A stretch of 64,000 bases of DNA from Phytophthora hibernalis. Lineage: Eukaryota; Oomycota; Peronosporomycetes; Peronosporales; Peronosporaceae. Below, one piece after another: positions 21,594 to 34,200 of the stretch. The notes below the pieces were generated by a model. It did no database searches, was not told where the DNA came from, and worked only from the letters and a program-made list of their open reading frames with translations. Every line of letters starts with the position of its first letter. Within the stretch, counting starts at the first letter, position 1. The translations under genes and the position numbers were made by a program. Location of the stretch: contig JAAKBF010000060.1 of NCBI GenBank assembly GCA_012656075.1, forward strand, positions 1 through 64,000, given 5' to 3'.

Positions 21594-22508
21594 GACTGGC
21601 GACGAGGCCGGGGATGGAGGTTGCAAGAGGAGTGCTCTGCGTCCTCGAGAGGAAAAGACGAAGCCCACCCCTCCTGGGCATGCAACGCAGCTCGAGTAAA
21701 TATTGAGACCCAAGGCTGCGACGAGTCATGACGTCGCGCTGGCTGGCCATTGCTTTTTTGGTAGTGCTGCTGCGAGAACGCTGTAAAAGGAAGAGGAGAC
21801 GAAGGTTCATTTCGATGTAAAGGTCAATAAATGAAAGTATACCTAGCCAGCGAGGTGTCGAGGTGCTCATGCAGACAAGAACCATGATTCATGAGCAAGG
21901 GAGATCTATCTAGCGACCGATTACGGCCAACGCGGGTCTTCAACCTGATACAGAACTTGAGGAGCAAAGCAACTCGATACCTTCGGCTGCGCGGCAATAA
22001 TAATGCCGCTCGAGCTGCGAGGAACCAAGAACCAACATCGAAGTTGAGTTGCCGCTCAAATTCAAACGCTAACCAACGTACGAGGTCAACGATTTACAAT
22101 CGTACGCCATCGCGGCTCAACGAAACGAAGTGTATACAGGATAGCCGAGCGTAAACTTGAAACGATCGACAAATGCTTTCGTATTCGAAGCAATGAAGCA
22201 GCCCAGTGCAGAAAGTATTTGGTATGGCATTTGCAAGTGATACAACCGGCAGAGACATCCCGACGCCTTCCGGTGCTGGAAACCCACGCTAACCCCAAAT
22301 GGGTACACGCCGTCGCTTCGAGTGAAGAAAACGCTGTCCCGCCATCTCTGCCATTCACATCCTGTGTCTCCTTGTGGAGCAAATCCTGTCAACATGACAT
22401 CTCGGATCTGCTGGACATCTCTATAATAAAAAACTTCCGCGCTCTTTACACACTCAGCTGGTGCTGGATAGAGCCTTCGAGCACGCCCAACAACAGTCAA
22501 CCTTCACC
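21594..22508. other. Intergenic, no supported gene
   Basis: No frame with codon bias or family motifs was found. An 87-codon plus-strand frame at 21,891-22,154 is low-complexity in Arg, Asn and Ser and is probably chance. The last 100 bases are the 5' flank of the first glucosyltransferase gene. Confidence 0.45.
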
Positions 22509-24837
22509 ATGACGCTGCTCAAGTCCGCCTTGGCCCCCATCGACGCCAAACGCGTCTCTGCCCCTAATTCTCAACGAGATTCGAAAGGACGCGAGTTAAT
22601 CTCTAGCTCAGTTCGGAATTTGCCACGTCAGACGCAAGACGATGGGCGTCACCCCGAGACCTGGAGCTTCGGCGTAAGACACAATAGAAACCTCTCAACG
22701 CTTTCCACTCTTCTCACCTTCCCTTCTCTCTGCGTTGCAGGACTCGCCGCACTTCTTCAAGACGCTCTTCTGGCGACTCGAGAACGCGCAGCCAGTGCAC
22801 AACTCGCCAGTCGTGCGCAAACCCACGCAGGACGGCGCCACTTGGCCCGTGCTCTTCAATCGGCTGCAGCAGCTGGACCAGCTCTTCCAGGCCTGGCACG
22901 ACCAGTTGCGCGCCTTGTTCGTACAGCGAACGGAGCAGGAGGTCACCACTCAACGCAAGCGAGGCAGAAGCTTGGACGAAACACCGTCTGAGGATGGCTA
23001 TTCCTCTGGTGAGGACGAACCCGGAGAACACTCGACACTCAGAAGGTTCGCAACCTCCGAGAACCAGACTCGACCTCGTAGCAAAACGCTGTCCGACTGC
23101 CATTTGGAGGCCAACTGCACTCGCAAACCGCTCGTTTCAATGCAGCCAAGAGCCAAGTGGTGCGGCCGCCGGCAATGCGCATCTGCATCATGATCGTGGG
23201 CACGAGAGGCGACGTGCAGCCTTTTCTAGCCATCGCAAAACGCCTACAGCACGACGGCCACCGCGTACGGCTCGCCACGCACAAGATCTACCGTGATTTT
23301 GTCACGAGTCACGGGGTTGAGTTTTATCCGCTTGGTGGGGACCCCAAGGAGCTCGCGGCGTACATGGTGAAGACCGGAGGGAGGCTCATTCCGCCGTTGA
23401 GATTGGAGACGCTGCAGAAGGACGTTCCGAGACAGATGCAGATGCTGGAGCAGATTTTGCAGTCGACGTGGCCGGCGGTGTCGTCTCCTGACCCGGACGC
23501 CGAGGGACTGGGCGTCCCTGGCTCACCGTTTCGAGCGCAAGCCATCATCTCGAACCCGGTCACCTACGGACACATTCACGTTGCAGAGAAGCTCGGCGTG
23601 CCGCTGCATATCATGTTCCCGCAGCCGTGGGTGCCGACAGTGGCCTTCCCCACCCCATGTCAAACCTGCCGTACCAGGACAAGCCGCAGAAGAGGAACTA
23701 TTTGTCGTACAAGCTCGTGGATCTCTTCATATGGGAGGGCACCGAGCGCTTCATCAACACCTTCAGAGGCGACGTGCTGGGCCTGCCGCGCATCCGAAAA
23801 GGTGGACGCGGACGAGAAATGCTGCTGGATTTGGATATCCCGCACTCGTTCATGTGGAGTCCATCGTTGGTGCCCAAGCCGTTCGACTGGGGTGACCTGT
23901 ACGACGTCATAGGAACCGTCACGCTCAAAAGTGACGACTCATCGTACTCGCCGTCATCCGAGCTGGAGGCCTTCTTAGGCAGAGATGGAGGTCCCATTTT
24001 CGTCGGATTCGGATCAATGGTCCTTGAAGATCCACGCGCTACGACGGAGATGCTCATCGAGGCGGCGAAGCAGGCAAAGGTGCGAGTGCTGATCCAGTCA
24101 AGCTGGACAGACATGGCCGGTGACCTCGAAATCCCGGACAACGTCTTTTTCATTGGGAACTGCCCGCACGATTGGCTTCTGCCACAATGTTCTGCGGTCG
24201 TGCACCATGGCGGCGCTGGCACTACTGCTGGAGGACTATTAGCTGGTAAGCCGACCTTTATTGTACCTTTTTCGGAGATCAACCGTTCTGGGGTCGTGCG
24301 GTGGTGAAAGCTGGAGTTGGTGTGGACCCTTGCCCGATAAATGAACTGACAACGGAGAAGCTTCGCGCCGCGTTTGAAGAGCTGCAGAGCCCATTCCTTC
24401 GCAATCGCGCGCAGAGGCTTCAGAAGAGAATGCAGAAGGAGGACGGCGCCGAGGATGCAGTGAAGAGCTTCTACCGACACTTGCCGCTTTCAGCATTGCG
24501 GTGCGATCTGGATCACGAGGGGATGGCGACCAAGTGGAGTCGACGAGACGGTGTCAAGTTCTGCGAGCGCTGCAGTGCCTTAAGACGCACTTGCCCTGGA
24601 AACGACTGCAAGGACGTGATCGAGTACCGCTCAGTGGACTATGCCGCCCGTGGGCAAGAGCTCGCGAACATTACGCGCTTTACGTGCGGGCCGTCGCCTC
24701 CGGGTGCTGCAGTATTTCTGCAGGAAGTTGGTTGGGCCATCGCGTGTCTGAACCACATTGGCGGCGTGGTGCGCGACATCAGCCAGTTCCTGCTGCTTTC
24801 GTGCTTCACTTCCTGGGACGTCGTGCAGATCAGGTGA
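22509..24837 (+). CDS. Sterol glucosyltransferase-like protein (GT1), single GT domain, frame-broken
   Basis: Exon 1 is 22,509-22,673 (55 codons); a 67-base intron ends with a pyrimidine tract and GTTGCAG; exon 2 starts at 22,741. The N-terminal 200 residues have no recognised domain (QDSPHFFKTLFWRLENAQP, a serine-rich stretch). The GT1 domain starts about 23,172 with RICIMIVGTRGDVQPFLAIA, the UDP-sugar:sterol transferase entry motif. It continues through the donor-binding region: FVGFGSMVLED, VVHHGGAGTTAGGLLAGKP (about 24,200) and then the motif equivalent to FFGDQPFWG. Three one-base frame breaks occur near 23,100, 23,650 and 24,271, the last two in C and T runs. A C-terminal Cys-rich patch (FCERCSALRRTCPGNDC) precedes the TGA at 24,837; a GTGAG donor overlaps that stop, so another exon is possible. 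It is paralogous to the next gene. Confidence 0.75.
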
Positions 24838-25193
24838 GTTGCAGGCAATGGATGGAGCAGTGTGTAAGTTAGGGTAGGAAATAGACGTAGCGATGGAGTG
24901 ATCAAATGCAGATTATGAGCATTGATGTAGCCATGTATGACGCCGCACACGTCTCACGAGCGGAATGATGATTCAAACCCATCTCGGCAAAAAGCACTGA
25001 GATTGAATAATTAGCTCTCCAAAACACCCGAATCAGCTGCATAGCCTGGTCTCTTTTACTGTGTCTCAGTACTTTATTGATTAGGCCCTGCCTGATTAGG
25101 CCTCCGATTTGTCTGCCGTGAACATAGCGGCACCACCGTGGCCGCTAATCATTTCTAGTTTCGCCTCGTCCTCCACAAGTCGCTGCGTCTATA
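24838..25193. other. Spacer between tandem glucosyltransferase genes, with initiator
   Basis: The 356-base spacer contains no coding region. TCATTTCTAGTTTC at 25,149-25,162 is an oomycete initiator-like sequence 32 bases before the next ATG. A short repeated TTAGGCC...TTAGGCC occurs at 25,081-25,102. Confidence 0.5.
25149..25162 (+). promoter_or_regulatory. Initiator-like element of the second glucosyltransferase
   Basis: TCATTTCTAGTTTC fits the core TCATTYYNNAWTTT with one deviation and lies 32 bases before the ATG at 25,194, which supports that start. Confidence 0.5.
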
Positions 25194-28100
25194 ATGCCGC
25201 GCGAGTGCAAATTCCACGAGTGGAACCAGCGCTTCAAGGCCACGTTCCGCAAGGAGTCGACTGCACTCGCGATCGCACCGACCTCCAGCGTACAAGACGC
25301 CCTGGAAGATGTTCGCACCGCTGGTATCGCCGTGCACGGACCCGACGGCCGCATCCGCGTGGACGTGGCTGAAGAGGAGGAGATCGACCTGGACGCAATA
25401 CGCAGAAGGTCGCGCAGTACATTGGACGAGGACGAGGACCGCCAACTGGAAACGCAGCAGACGCCGCCCGTGCTCAGCATCTGCATCATGATCGTCGGCA
25501 CCAGAGGAGACGTGCAGCCCTTCATCGCCATTGCGCAACGTCTGCAACGCGACGGACACCGAGTGAGACTCGCCACACACGCCATCTACAGAGACTTTGT
25601 GACCAGCTACGACATCGAGTTCTACCCGCTCGGAGGCAACCCCAAGGAGCTGGCAGCTTACATGGTCAAGACGGGCGGCCATCTCATCCCCACCAAGATC
25701 GAGACGCTGCAGAAGGACGTGCCCAGGAACCTGCAGATGGTCGACGAGATCCTGCACTCCACGTGGCCTGCAGTGTCAGCGGCTGACCCGGAAGGAGGCG
25801 GCCCCGGTGTGAGAGGAAAACCCTTTCGCGCACAGGCCATCATCTCCAACCCCGTCACGTACGGCCACATCCACGTGGCGGAGCGTCTGGGCGTGCCGCT
25901 GCACATCATGTTCCCGCAGCCGTGGGTGCCCACTACGGCGTTCCCGCACCCGCTGGCCAACATGCCGTACGTGGGCAAACCGCAGAAGAGGAACTACCTG
26001 TCGTACAAGTTGGTGGATCTGCTCATGTGGCAAGGAACAGAAGGTATCGTGAACGAGTTCCGCACCGAAGTACTGGGCCTGAGGAAGATCCGCAAAGGAG
26101 ACGGAGGACGCGACATCCTGCTGGACCTGAAAATCCCGCACGCCTTCATGTGGAGCCCCGAGCTTGTGCCGAAACCCAAAGACTGGGGAGACCTGTACGA
26201 CGTGGTGGGCACAGTCACGCTGAAAGGAACAGCGTCCACCTACACCCCGACGCCCGAGCTGGACGCGTTCTTGGGCAACGACGGCGGCCCGATCTTCGTT
26301 GGATTCGGGTCCATGGTGCTGGAGGACCCGCGCGCCACGACCAAGATGATCATCGAGGCCGCAAACCAGACGAACGCGCGTGCTGATCCAGTCGAGCTGG
26401 AGCGACATGGCCGGTGACCTGGTGATCCCCGACAACATTTTCTTCCTGGGCAACTGCCCGCATGACTGGCTGATGCCGCGCGTGAGCGCTGTCGTGCACC
26501 ATGGCGGCGCTGGCACGACAGCAGCAGGATTGTTGGCGGGTAAGCCGACTTTTGTTGTGCCGTTCTTTGGTGATCAGCCATTCTGGGGCTGGGCTGTGGT
26601 GCGTGCTGGAGTGGGTGTGGCGCCTTGTGCGATCGAGGAGTTGACGACGGAGAGGCTGCGCGTGGCTTTCGAAGGTCTGCAGAGCCCTGAGCTTCGCAGT
26701 CGTGCTGTGGCCATGCAACTGCAAATGCTGCAGGAGGACGGCGCGGAGGAAGCGGTGCGGAGTTTCTATCGTCATTTGCCAGTGGAGAACATGCGCTGCG
26801 ATCTGGATCACGTACGCGTCGCTACGAAATGGTGTCAACGGCACAAGCTGAAGCTCTGCGAGGTGTGCAACTTCGTGATCGGAACTCAACCCGAGTATTT
26901 TGACAAGAAGGTGGTTGACTATCACGTTGTCGACTACACAGCTCGTGGCCCTGCGTCTGGATTTGCGGGTGCATCTTCAGGTGCTGCAGCATTTTTCCAT
27001 GAGGTCGGCGGCGCTTTTAAAGATGTGATAGTGAAGCCTGCAAGAGGTTTTCGCGAAGAAGGCCCGAAAGGAGCCGTGATTGGCGTGGTGAAAGGTGTGA
27101 GCGGGCTCGTAATCCGTCCTGTTCATGGCGTGGCCTTGTTTGCGGACCACATCGCAGCGGGTCACGCGAATTACTTCGGTGAAACTGGTCGGAGGAAGCG
27201 CGGGAGTGTGTTCGACAAGACGTTTATGGCGGCTTTGGGAAAGGAAAATGGCTTGAACGATTCCTACACCTCGGGAGGTAATTCTGACGAGCTCGAGACT
27301 CACAGAAGTATCGGTCCCAAGAAAGAGGTGCGAAGAAAAGTCGAGCTCAATGTCTCTAATGAAGAGAAACTCAAATATCAAGCTCGCTTCCGTGAGATCC
27401 TGAGCGAAAAGGAGAATGCGCGACACTCGCTTGATCGAATTCAACGAGGCTCATATTCCTCATCTAGCGCCTCAGAATCTGGTTCAGAGCCAGAAAGCAA
27501 TGAAGTATCCCCAAGAGATGCAATCCAAGTTGTCTCTGCAGACTTCACACCAAGCGGCAACATCGGAGTCAACTTTAATGTCGGAAGCAAGGTTCCAGAT
27601 ACCATTAGCGAGTCCAAAATCGAGGAGTGGCGTCAATACGCCACGCTGCAAAGGAGGAAGTCGCAGCGAATCCTAACAAATTTCGTGGGCACCACCGTGC
27701 CATCGATGAACATCTGCCTGGCTACCATCGGTACCTGGGACAACAATGTGAAGCAACTTGTTGCTATCGGCACGAGGATGGCTGCCGATGGGCATCGCGT
27801 TCGAATTGCGGCAAGTGAAGAATTTCGGGGCGAGATCACCGGACGAGGACTGGAATTCTATCCTCTAGCTGGTGAAGTGAAAACTTTCACGACTTTATCA
27901 AGTACCTGCACGACACAAAGAGCGCTAACCCCATTCAGCGGCACAAGGCTGGGCGTCCTGTTCTGGGGCCATTCAAAGACCTCATTTATTCCCTGTGGCC
28001 TGCAGCCAATGGAGCTGATCCTCACGGTCGCGGACACAACATTCCTGGCGAGCATTTTCGAGCAGACGCGCTATTGTGGCACCCGTTGTTGTTTGACATG

Positions 28101-29558
28101 TGCATGTTGCAGAGCGTCTTGGTATCCCGCTTCAGTGCTTCAGCTTGGTTCCCTTGTCTCCTACGTTTGCGATGCCTCATGTTCTCAGCTCGACTTTCAT
28201 GGATGACATCAGTCAGCTTGGGCGTGAGTTCAAGAAGACCAACTGGCTGTCGTACGGAGTGGTGGATACTGTGTTGTGGCGGGGCATGGAGGACATTTTG
28301 AGCGACTTCCGACAGCACATTGGCCTTCCAGGGCGCTTCAACGAGCCTAGCCCCTTGGTTGAATGGCGGATTCCGCATGTTTACCTCTGGAACCCTGTTT
28401 TGTTGGCAAGACCAGTTGATTGGGGACGAGAATTGAGTGTGGCTGGCTACGTTACTCTGAAAGACGAGCGTGAAATTGCCAAGATGCGCAAATTCAAGTG
28501 GGGTCGATCCCTGAACGACTTCATTTTAGAAACGTGTAATCCTGTCATTTACTTTGGTGTTTCCACGTACAGCTTGGCGTCAGTTCAAATCGACGAGCTC
28601 CTTCGCCAGATTGACGAGGCGGCCGAGCAAGCCAAGGTGAAGATCATTTTCCAAGCTCGAGAAGGTCGGGCAGGTCACGCACTCTACCACTCGGAAAACA
28701 TTTACGAAGTGGAAAGTGACTTCCCGTATTCGCTGATCCTCCGCAAGGTGGCGGCCACCATCCACTGGGGCGAACCTGCTATTGTGGAGGAAGGTCTCGC
28801 AGCCGGCAAACCTGTTGGAATCTGTGTCACTCTGTCGTCCCAATACTATGCGGCTTGCATGTGTGTGACGGCGGGGTTGGCATCCCTCCGATCGACTTGA
28901 AAACGTGCACGGTCGAGTCTTTGGTAACGTCGTTCCAACACATTTTGCAGCCTGAAATTCGGGACAAGGTACAAGAAGCTGCCAAGACGTTCCGACCTGA
29001 GCAAGCTCTTGAGAAGGCCGTCGAAACGTTCTACATGAACTTACCACTGCGCGCCATGCGATGCGATGTGGACGAGACCAAGATTGCTCGTATTTACGAC
29101 CCGCGCCTGGAACTTAAGCTCTCGTTCGAAGCATACATTGCAATTCAGCCACTACGCAGCCACGATGATACGGACGATGTGTCATACAAACCATTATGGT
29201 ACGATGGTCGCCGTCCTGCCAAGTACTCGCTACGGATATCGCGGGTGATCAAGAACCCCTCGACGCCAAGCCGACTCACGGTTTGGAATCGATCCGCAAG
29301 GCACTAAACTCGTTTGCCTCCCACGAGTCGAGCGACTCAGGGCTGGAGGCCCCTAGAGCCGTCCTATCCCGGCTTGCGAGTCGAGTGGCAATGGTGGTGG
29401 AGAAACCAAGATACTGGCCATCCCCGCAGGAAGAGGCTGCAGCAAGGAAGGCCATCATGGCTGCGTTCGATCGAGCAGTGAAGCAGCATGCAGACCAGCA
29501 GGTGATCTCAAAGCCCCGAAAATCATCATCGTGCGCTGTGGCGCTGGCGCTGCACTAA
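25194..29558 (+). CDS. Tandem two-domain sterol glucosyltransferase-like protein (GT1-GT1)
   Basis: About 1,450 codons without visible introns, with frame breaks near 26,375, 27,893, 28,095, 28,855 and 29,228. Domain 1 (about 25,480-26,810) is a full GT1 domain: SICIMIVGTRGDVQPFIAIA, HIHVAERLGVPLHIMFPQPW, IFVGFGSMVLEDPRATT, VVHHGGAGTTAAGLLAGKP and FFGDQPFWG. A Gly/Ala-rich amphipathic linker follows (FHEVGGAFKDVIVKPARGF, GAVIGVVKGVSGLVIRP, resembling membrane-associated ATG2/VPS13-type repeats), then a charged serine-rich stretch. Domain 2 (about 27,700-29,100) starts MNICLATIGTWDNNVKQLVA and keeps HVAERLGIPLQCFSLVPL. Its catalytic loop is changed to IHWGEPAIVEEGLAAGKP and the FGDQPFWG block to TLSSQYYAA, so it is probably non-catalytic. 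GT1 enzymes of this type transfer UDP-glucose to sterols at membranes. The gene converges on a symporter at 29,743. Confidence 0.78.
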
Positions 29559-29742
29559 GTAAATGGTACGAGTACATCAGAATCACCTCACCACTTCTGT
29601 ACGTCCAGTTGACCGGTCTCTTCTTGCATCCGATCCGTAGTGAGTGAAGTGCACCGCATACAAGTATGAATGACAAGATTCCAGACACAAACGGGCTCTG
29701 GTATGCATGGCATTATCGAGATACTCCCGCGGCTACGACGCA

Positions 29743-31107
29743 CTACTGGACGCGTCCTTCCTCGATGCCCGACACAGTGCTGATCTTCTCGCCGATAACA
29801 CTCACCTCACCGCCGTGCAGCATCTTGAACTCGCGCTCCCACTCCTCCGTGCGGAACTCGTTCTCCATCTTGGCCATGACAACCGAAGCCAGGCAGTTGC
29901 CCATGACATTGGTAAGCGTACGGAGCATGTCCATGATCCAGTCCACGCCAAGGATCAGGGCCACGGGCCATGACGGGATGTCGAACTGGTCCAGGGTTGA
30001 GGCAATGACAATGATGGCGGCTGAGCGCACACCAGCCACACCCTTTGAGGAGACCATGAGCATGAGCACCATGACAATCTGTTCACCGATGGACTTGTCG
30101 GCACCCGAAGCTTGAGCGCAGAACACGGAGGCCAGCGACAGGTAAAGAGTCGAGCCGTCCAGGTTGAACGAGTAGCCGAAGGGCACCACGAAACCCGAAA
30201 TGTGGGTCGACACGCCGTACTTCTCGAGTGCTTCGAATACCTTGGGTAGTGCAGCCTCAGACGTGGCCGTCGTGTAGGCGATGATGAGCGGTTCCTTCAT
30301 GGCCACCATGAACTCTACAGGGTTGATCTTGAACAGGAGGCACACAGCGCCAAAAACGACAACGATGAAGAGGAGGATCGTCACGTACACGGTCGCAAGT
30401 AGGGCACCCAGACTGCCCAGAGCCGACAGACCGTTCGATCCGATCGCGTCGGCAATGGCGAAGCAAACACCAATGGGAGCCGTCCAGATGACAATGTCCA
30501 CGAACTTGAACATCATCTCGAGCACCGCACGTGAGAAGTCAATGATAAGGAGGCGGTGGTGGTCCTGCAATTGGGAAGTTGCAACACCAGTGAGGATGGC
30601 AGCCACGAGCACCTGCAGAAGCTCCGAGGAGCCTGAGCCTCCCATCATCTCACCCCACGTCTTGGGGGTCAAGTGCTCGATCCACGTCTCGAACGTGAAC
30701 GATGTGGACGAGTCACTCTCGTAGTCGTCACCTTGAGTGAGACCGACTTTGCCGGGCTTGACGATGTTCACAGCTAGGAGACCCACTATCAGAGCGATCG
30801 TGGTGATGATCTCGAAGTATATGATGGACTTGAGTGCGAGACGGCCGAGCTGCTTCATGTCTTTCTGGTCGGCGATGCCGATCACCAGCGACGAAAAGAC
30901 GAGAGGGAACACGATGAATTGCACCGTCCGCAGGAAGATGTTCTTCATGGGGGCGGCCTTCTCGGAGAAGGTGGGGGCAAACTCGCCGAGGATGATTCCG
31001 ATGACCATTCCCAAGACGATCCAGAAGCTCAGGGACGTGAGGATTTTGCGGGCGGTGGACTTTCTCACAGGCGCGGGTCGCTCCATGGCAACGTAGCTGT
31101 CGGTCAT
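29743..31107 (-). CDS. SLC1/DAACS-type dicarboxylate or amino-acid:cation symporter, copy 1
   Basis: An intact frame of about 455 codons starts at MTDSYVAMERPAPVRKS (ATG 31,107). Hydrophobic segments follow throughout (for example FWIVLGMVIGIILGEFAP and FLRTVQFIVFPLVFSSLVIG). Diagnostic family motifs are IAYTTATSEAALPKVF (serine-rich hairpin HP1), FVVPFGYSFNLDGSTLY (the NMDGT-like substrate and cation site in TM7), and SSKGVAGVRSAAIIV (HP2 region), then DWIMDMLRTLTNVMGN (TM8 with the coordinating D and N). Family members couple uptake of glutamate, aspartate or dicarboxylates to Na+ or H+ at the plasma membrane. An in-frame upstream ATG at 31,218 exists, but the paralogue starts at the equivalent of MTDSYV, and the sequence between the two ATGs aligns with the paralogue's 5' UTR, so the later start is preferred. 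Confidence 0.92.
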   Translation of the reverse strand: MTDSYVAMERPAPVRKSTARKILTSLSFWIVLGMVIGIILGEFAPTFSEKAAPMKNIFLRTVQFIVFPLVFSSLVIGIADQKDMKQLGRLALKSIIYFEIITTIALIVGLLAVNIVKPGKVGLTQGDDYESDSSTSFTFETWIEHLTPKTWGEMMGGSGSSELLQVLVAAILTGVATSQLQDHHRLLIIDFSRAVLEMMFKFVDIVIWTAPIGVCFAIADAIGSNGLSALGSLGALLATVYVTILLFIVVVFGAVCLLFKINPVEFMVAMKEPLIIAYTTATSEAALPKVFEALEKYGVSTHISGFVVPFGYSFNLDGSTLYLSLASVFCAQASGADKSIGEQIVMVLMLMVSSKGVAGVRSAAIIVIASTLDQFDIPSWPVALILGVDWIMDMLRTLTNVMGNCLASVVMAKMENEFRTEEWEREFKMLHGGEVSVIGEKISTVSGIEEGRVQ

Positions 31108-31150
31108 GGCGACTTGGTTTGACTGATTGATCGGGGTCTGCGTCGGCACT

Positions 31151-31169
31151 GGCAAATTCAGGAATGAAC
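31151..31169 (-). promoter_or_regulatory. Initiator-like element of symporter copy 1
   Basis: On the minus strand GTTCATTCCTGAATTTGCC matches the oomycete initiator form and is identical to the sequence upstream of symporter copy 2 (34,309-34,327). It lies 44 bases before the ATG at 31,107. Conservation between copies supports a functional transcription start here. Confidence 0.65.
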
Positions 31170-31218
31170 ATGCGACTGGAGACTGTGGCGGACGCTCGGG
31201 CAGAATTGATTCACCCAT

Positions 31219-34200
31219 CTACATGTACCACCGGCGCATCGTGGTTTGCCGGGAGCTAGAAGCTTCACTGTTTAGTCGCCACGGCTCATTATGCATCCTT
31301 TTGAGCAAGAGATTAAAGTAATCGCCGAAAAACGTTGCTGCTGTAAGTGTATGCTAGTGTGGCGAGGTGAGTGAGTGAGTGGGCTGAAGTTGCCGACGTC
31401 TTGAAGCAGTGAGAGGTGCTCGCTTTCATGGCCTGCTCCTCGAATTTTGGTTTCGTACCGGTACATTTAGGATATCCATCCACGTATTTGGGATTCCCCT
31501 CAAACCACGCCCTCTCCGTACATGTACACACACCCGAAGGCAACAGCGAGGACGGTCATGATGGCGTGACCTAAGGACTTCCAACGTTCGCGATACCCCC
31601 GAGCAAGACTTCGACATGTAGCAGGATCGATGTACATGTATCATGGGCAGGTGGGCCTGAAAACGGTCTGACGCCGCGCCAACAATACCGAACACATCTA
31701 GGACGGAGAGAGGATGCGGGACTCCGGATGGAGGAGCTTCAAATTCTCAGTCGATGCTGTGGTTGTCACTGAAATCACTAATCGAGCGTCCCGAATGCAG
31801 CCATCGCTGCCGGTCCAATCAAGAAGCTCGAGGTTCTCCGCAATTGTGATGCAATTCTACTCGACGGCCACCCGCTTCTTACGCGCGGACAGCGACATTG
31901 CAGACTAACGAGGAGAAAGCATTTTGAGCTGGCGTCGTGAGATGTATCTGTGGACTATCGGATCAAGACGTGGCTTCAGCATCCACAGGAAGCTTGCTGA
32001 TCGCTGTCGGGCCAAGGTACAGTACATGTACCGTATTGTTAATCGACCCGCGGCAAACCGGCGGCGAATCGTTCACTTACTACTCTGTAGATTACGAGCC
32101 ACCGCAGCTTACTGCACCTGTTCTACGAATGCTTGCGCAATACAGCTTCAATTTGAAGCACCCTGGGGTGCCCCTTTTGCACTAATATTGTGAATTCCCG
32201 CTAAATTTGCCGAATAAGGTCTATTGCGTGGTCAACAAAGAAATCCAATTGGTTTGGTTGTCCTGTTAAGTGCGATTCGGACTACGGCAGCACCGATTAC
32301 AGTACCGGTATCAACGAGTCTTCTGAATTAAACTCTTGTTGCGGATTCTATAATACACGTAAGCTCGAACTAGCATTGTATGGGATGAGAGCGTAGTGAG
32401 CGACACACGACTCAATACTGTAGACTTCGAGCTGAAGTAGAGAATTGTACATGTACGTTGGGCCAGCGTACATGTATTAATACATGTATTTTACAATTCT
32501 CTCGTGACTCTCGTCGTTGGCACACTGCGCTGGGAACAGATGCGGCGTGACGGCCGCGCGCTATTACCGGTACGTTTGCAACGCTGGCGGTGCTGCACAG
32601 CAGGGCAGCACCTCGGTCACTTCAATGCCCCCTTTTATTCAATCCAAGGCAGGTGTTGCCTTTTGCTCTCGCTCTCTTGACGGGATGCTCTTGTGCAGAT
32701 GATTCAGCGGGAACGCTGTTAATGCTGCGGGGCCTTATTTTTATATTTAAATATTTATTAATACTTGAAGTACATATACAGTAATGTGCGTCAATAAGGA
32801 GCACCTGATATATATAGACTTATGAGGGATACACTCGCCGACAAGCAAAAAAGAAAAGACATTGTACTGATTTAGTTAAGTAGAAAGTGAGAGTCGAATG
32901 CAGCCAGCACTTCTTCATTGTAGAAGCAGGCACGCGGACGTGCGTCAAGCTTATCAGCGGCAGATTGGACTGTGGTCGACAATGCGCCAAGTATTCCTGA
33001 CGGACGAACGGGCCCGATTTGGATACATAACGTATCTCGACCAAATTCAAATTACCAATTCGCCCTCTGATTAGCGGAATCTTATCTCAACAGCCAATCA
33101 AATGACTCAATGGATACAATTCTATCCAGAATGGTTCTGATTGTTAACTAAAGCCAGTACCCACTGCATTCCCTCTCCCAGATGTTTATAATGTTTCAAA
33201 GGATATTAGTTGACACCCCGTTCCTTATTGACGCACATTACTGTACATTTATGCTCCAGCGTCACGCAACTTGGTACGAATTGGTGGCTCATTCTACAGA
33301 CTCTACGGTTGTTCGTGCTTGCAACCTGCTCCCAAGCCTTACATGTACATGTATCCGATACCGCTGTGAATGTACTTCATACCATAGCGTCATCTTTCGT
33401 CAGTGAAAAATACACAGATTTTGCGAGAAAAGATACGGTCGGAGGCCGCGACTTGCTGTTGTCCTTCGCGTCGAAACCAATCGATCGCCGGGCAAAATGA
33501 ACGATTCACACTGGCCCCGAGCTTCAAGAGCTGTTGAACGCTTTAACTTCAATACATGTACACTGAGAATCGCCCTTCTCTTCTCAAATCCGGTGTTGCT
33601 TCCCTGCTCTTTTCTGGGAATCGTTAAAAACTGCAAATGATTTGAGTTTTGAAAGTTCGTTGCCGAAAAGGGCCGCTAAAAATGAAATGACTGCGTGCCC
33701 TCTGGACACAACAAAAAGTCGAGAAAATCGCCGAAGACGCAGTATTCAGTACATATCGATGAAAGAAGGTCTGGCCAAAGACTATGATGGGGGATTGCAC
33801 GAACAAGGGTTTCTTTTAGAAGTCACGAAGCATACGAACCCCTGGATGGCGCGCAACAATTTGTTGCCAACAAACGAGTGTTACTGCTTCGAGATAACTA
33901 ACCTGATGGGACGCAAGTTGGTGCTCTCACTGCCAGTGAGTGGCATCCTATACAGACTTACCCTTGTTGCTGTTTCTCTGTACGATCGCCCCTTTAGGAA
34001 TCCGGTGCAAAAGTGCACAACGCGATCCTGTAGGGATGCTCCCGGCCGGGATGCTCTTCAAATTAAACTTGAGTGGTACATAGTCCTGGTGATTAACGAA
34101 AAAGTGCATGCATCTGCGGCAAAGGCAAGACTGTCGAGATTTGAGGAGGTACAGCAAATGCACCATTGGCAGGCGAGGATCGACGATGTCGGTGTCACGC

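Noticed and set aside
21891..22154. Frame containing RLRP and RYLRLR, reminiscent of RXLR effectors
   Set aside because: No signal peptide, no EER-like motif, low-complexity and AT-rich context.
31108..31218. N-terminal extension of symporter copy 1
   Set aside because: Same reason: contains the conserved initiator and leader.
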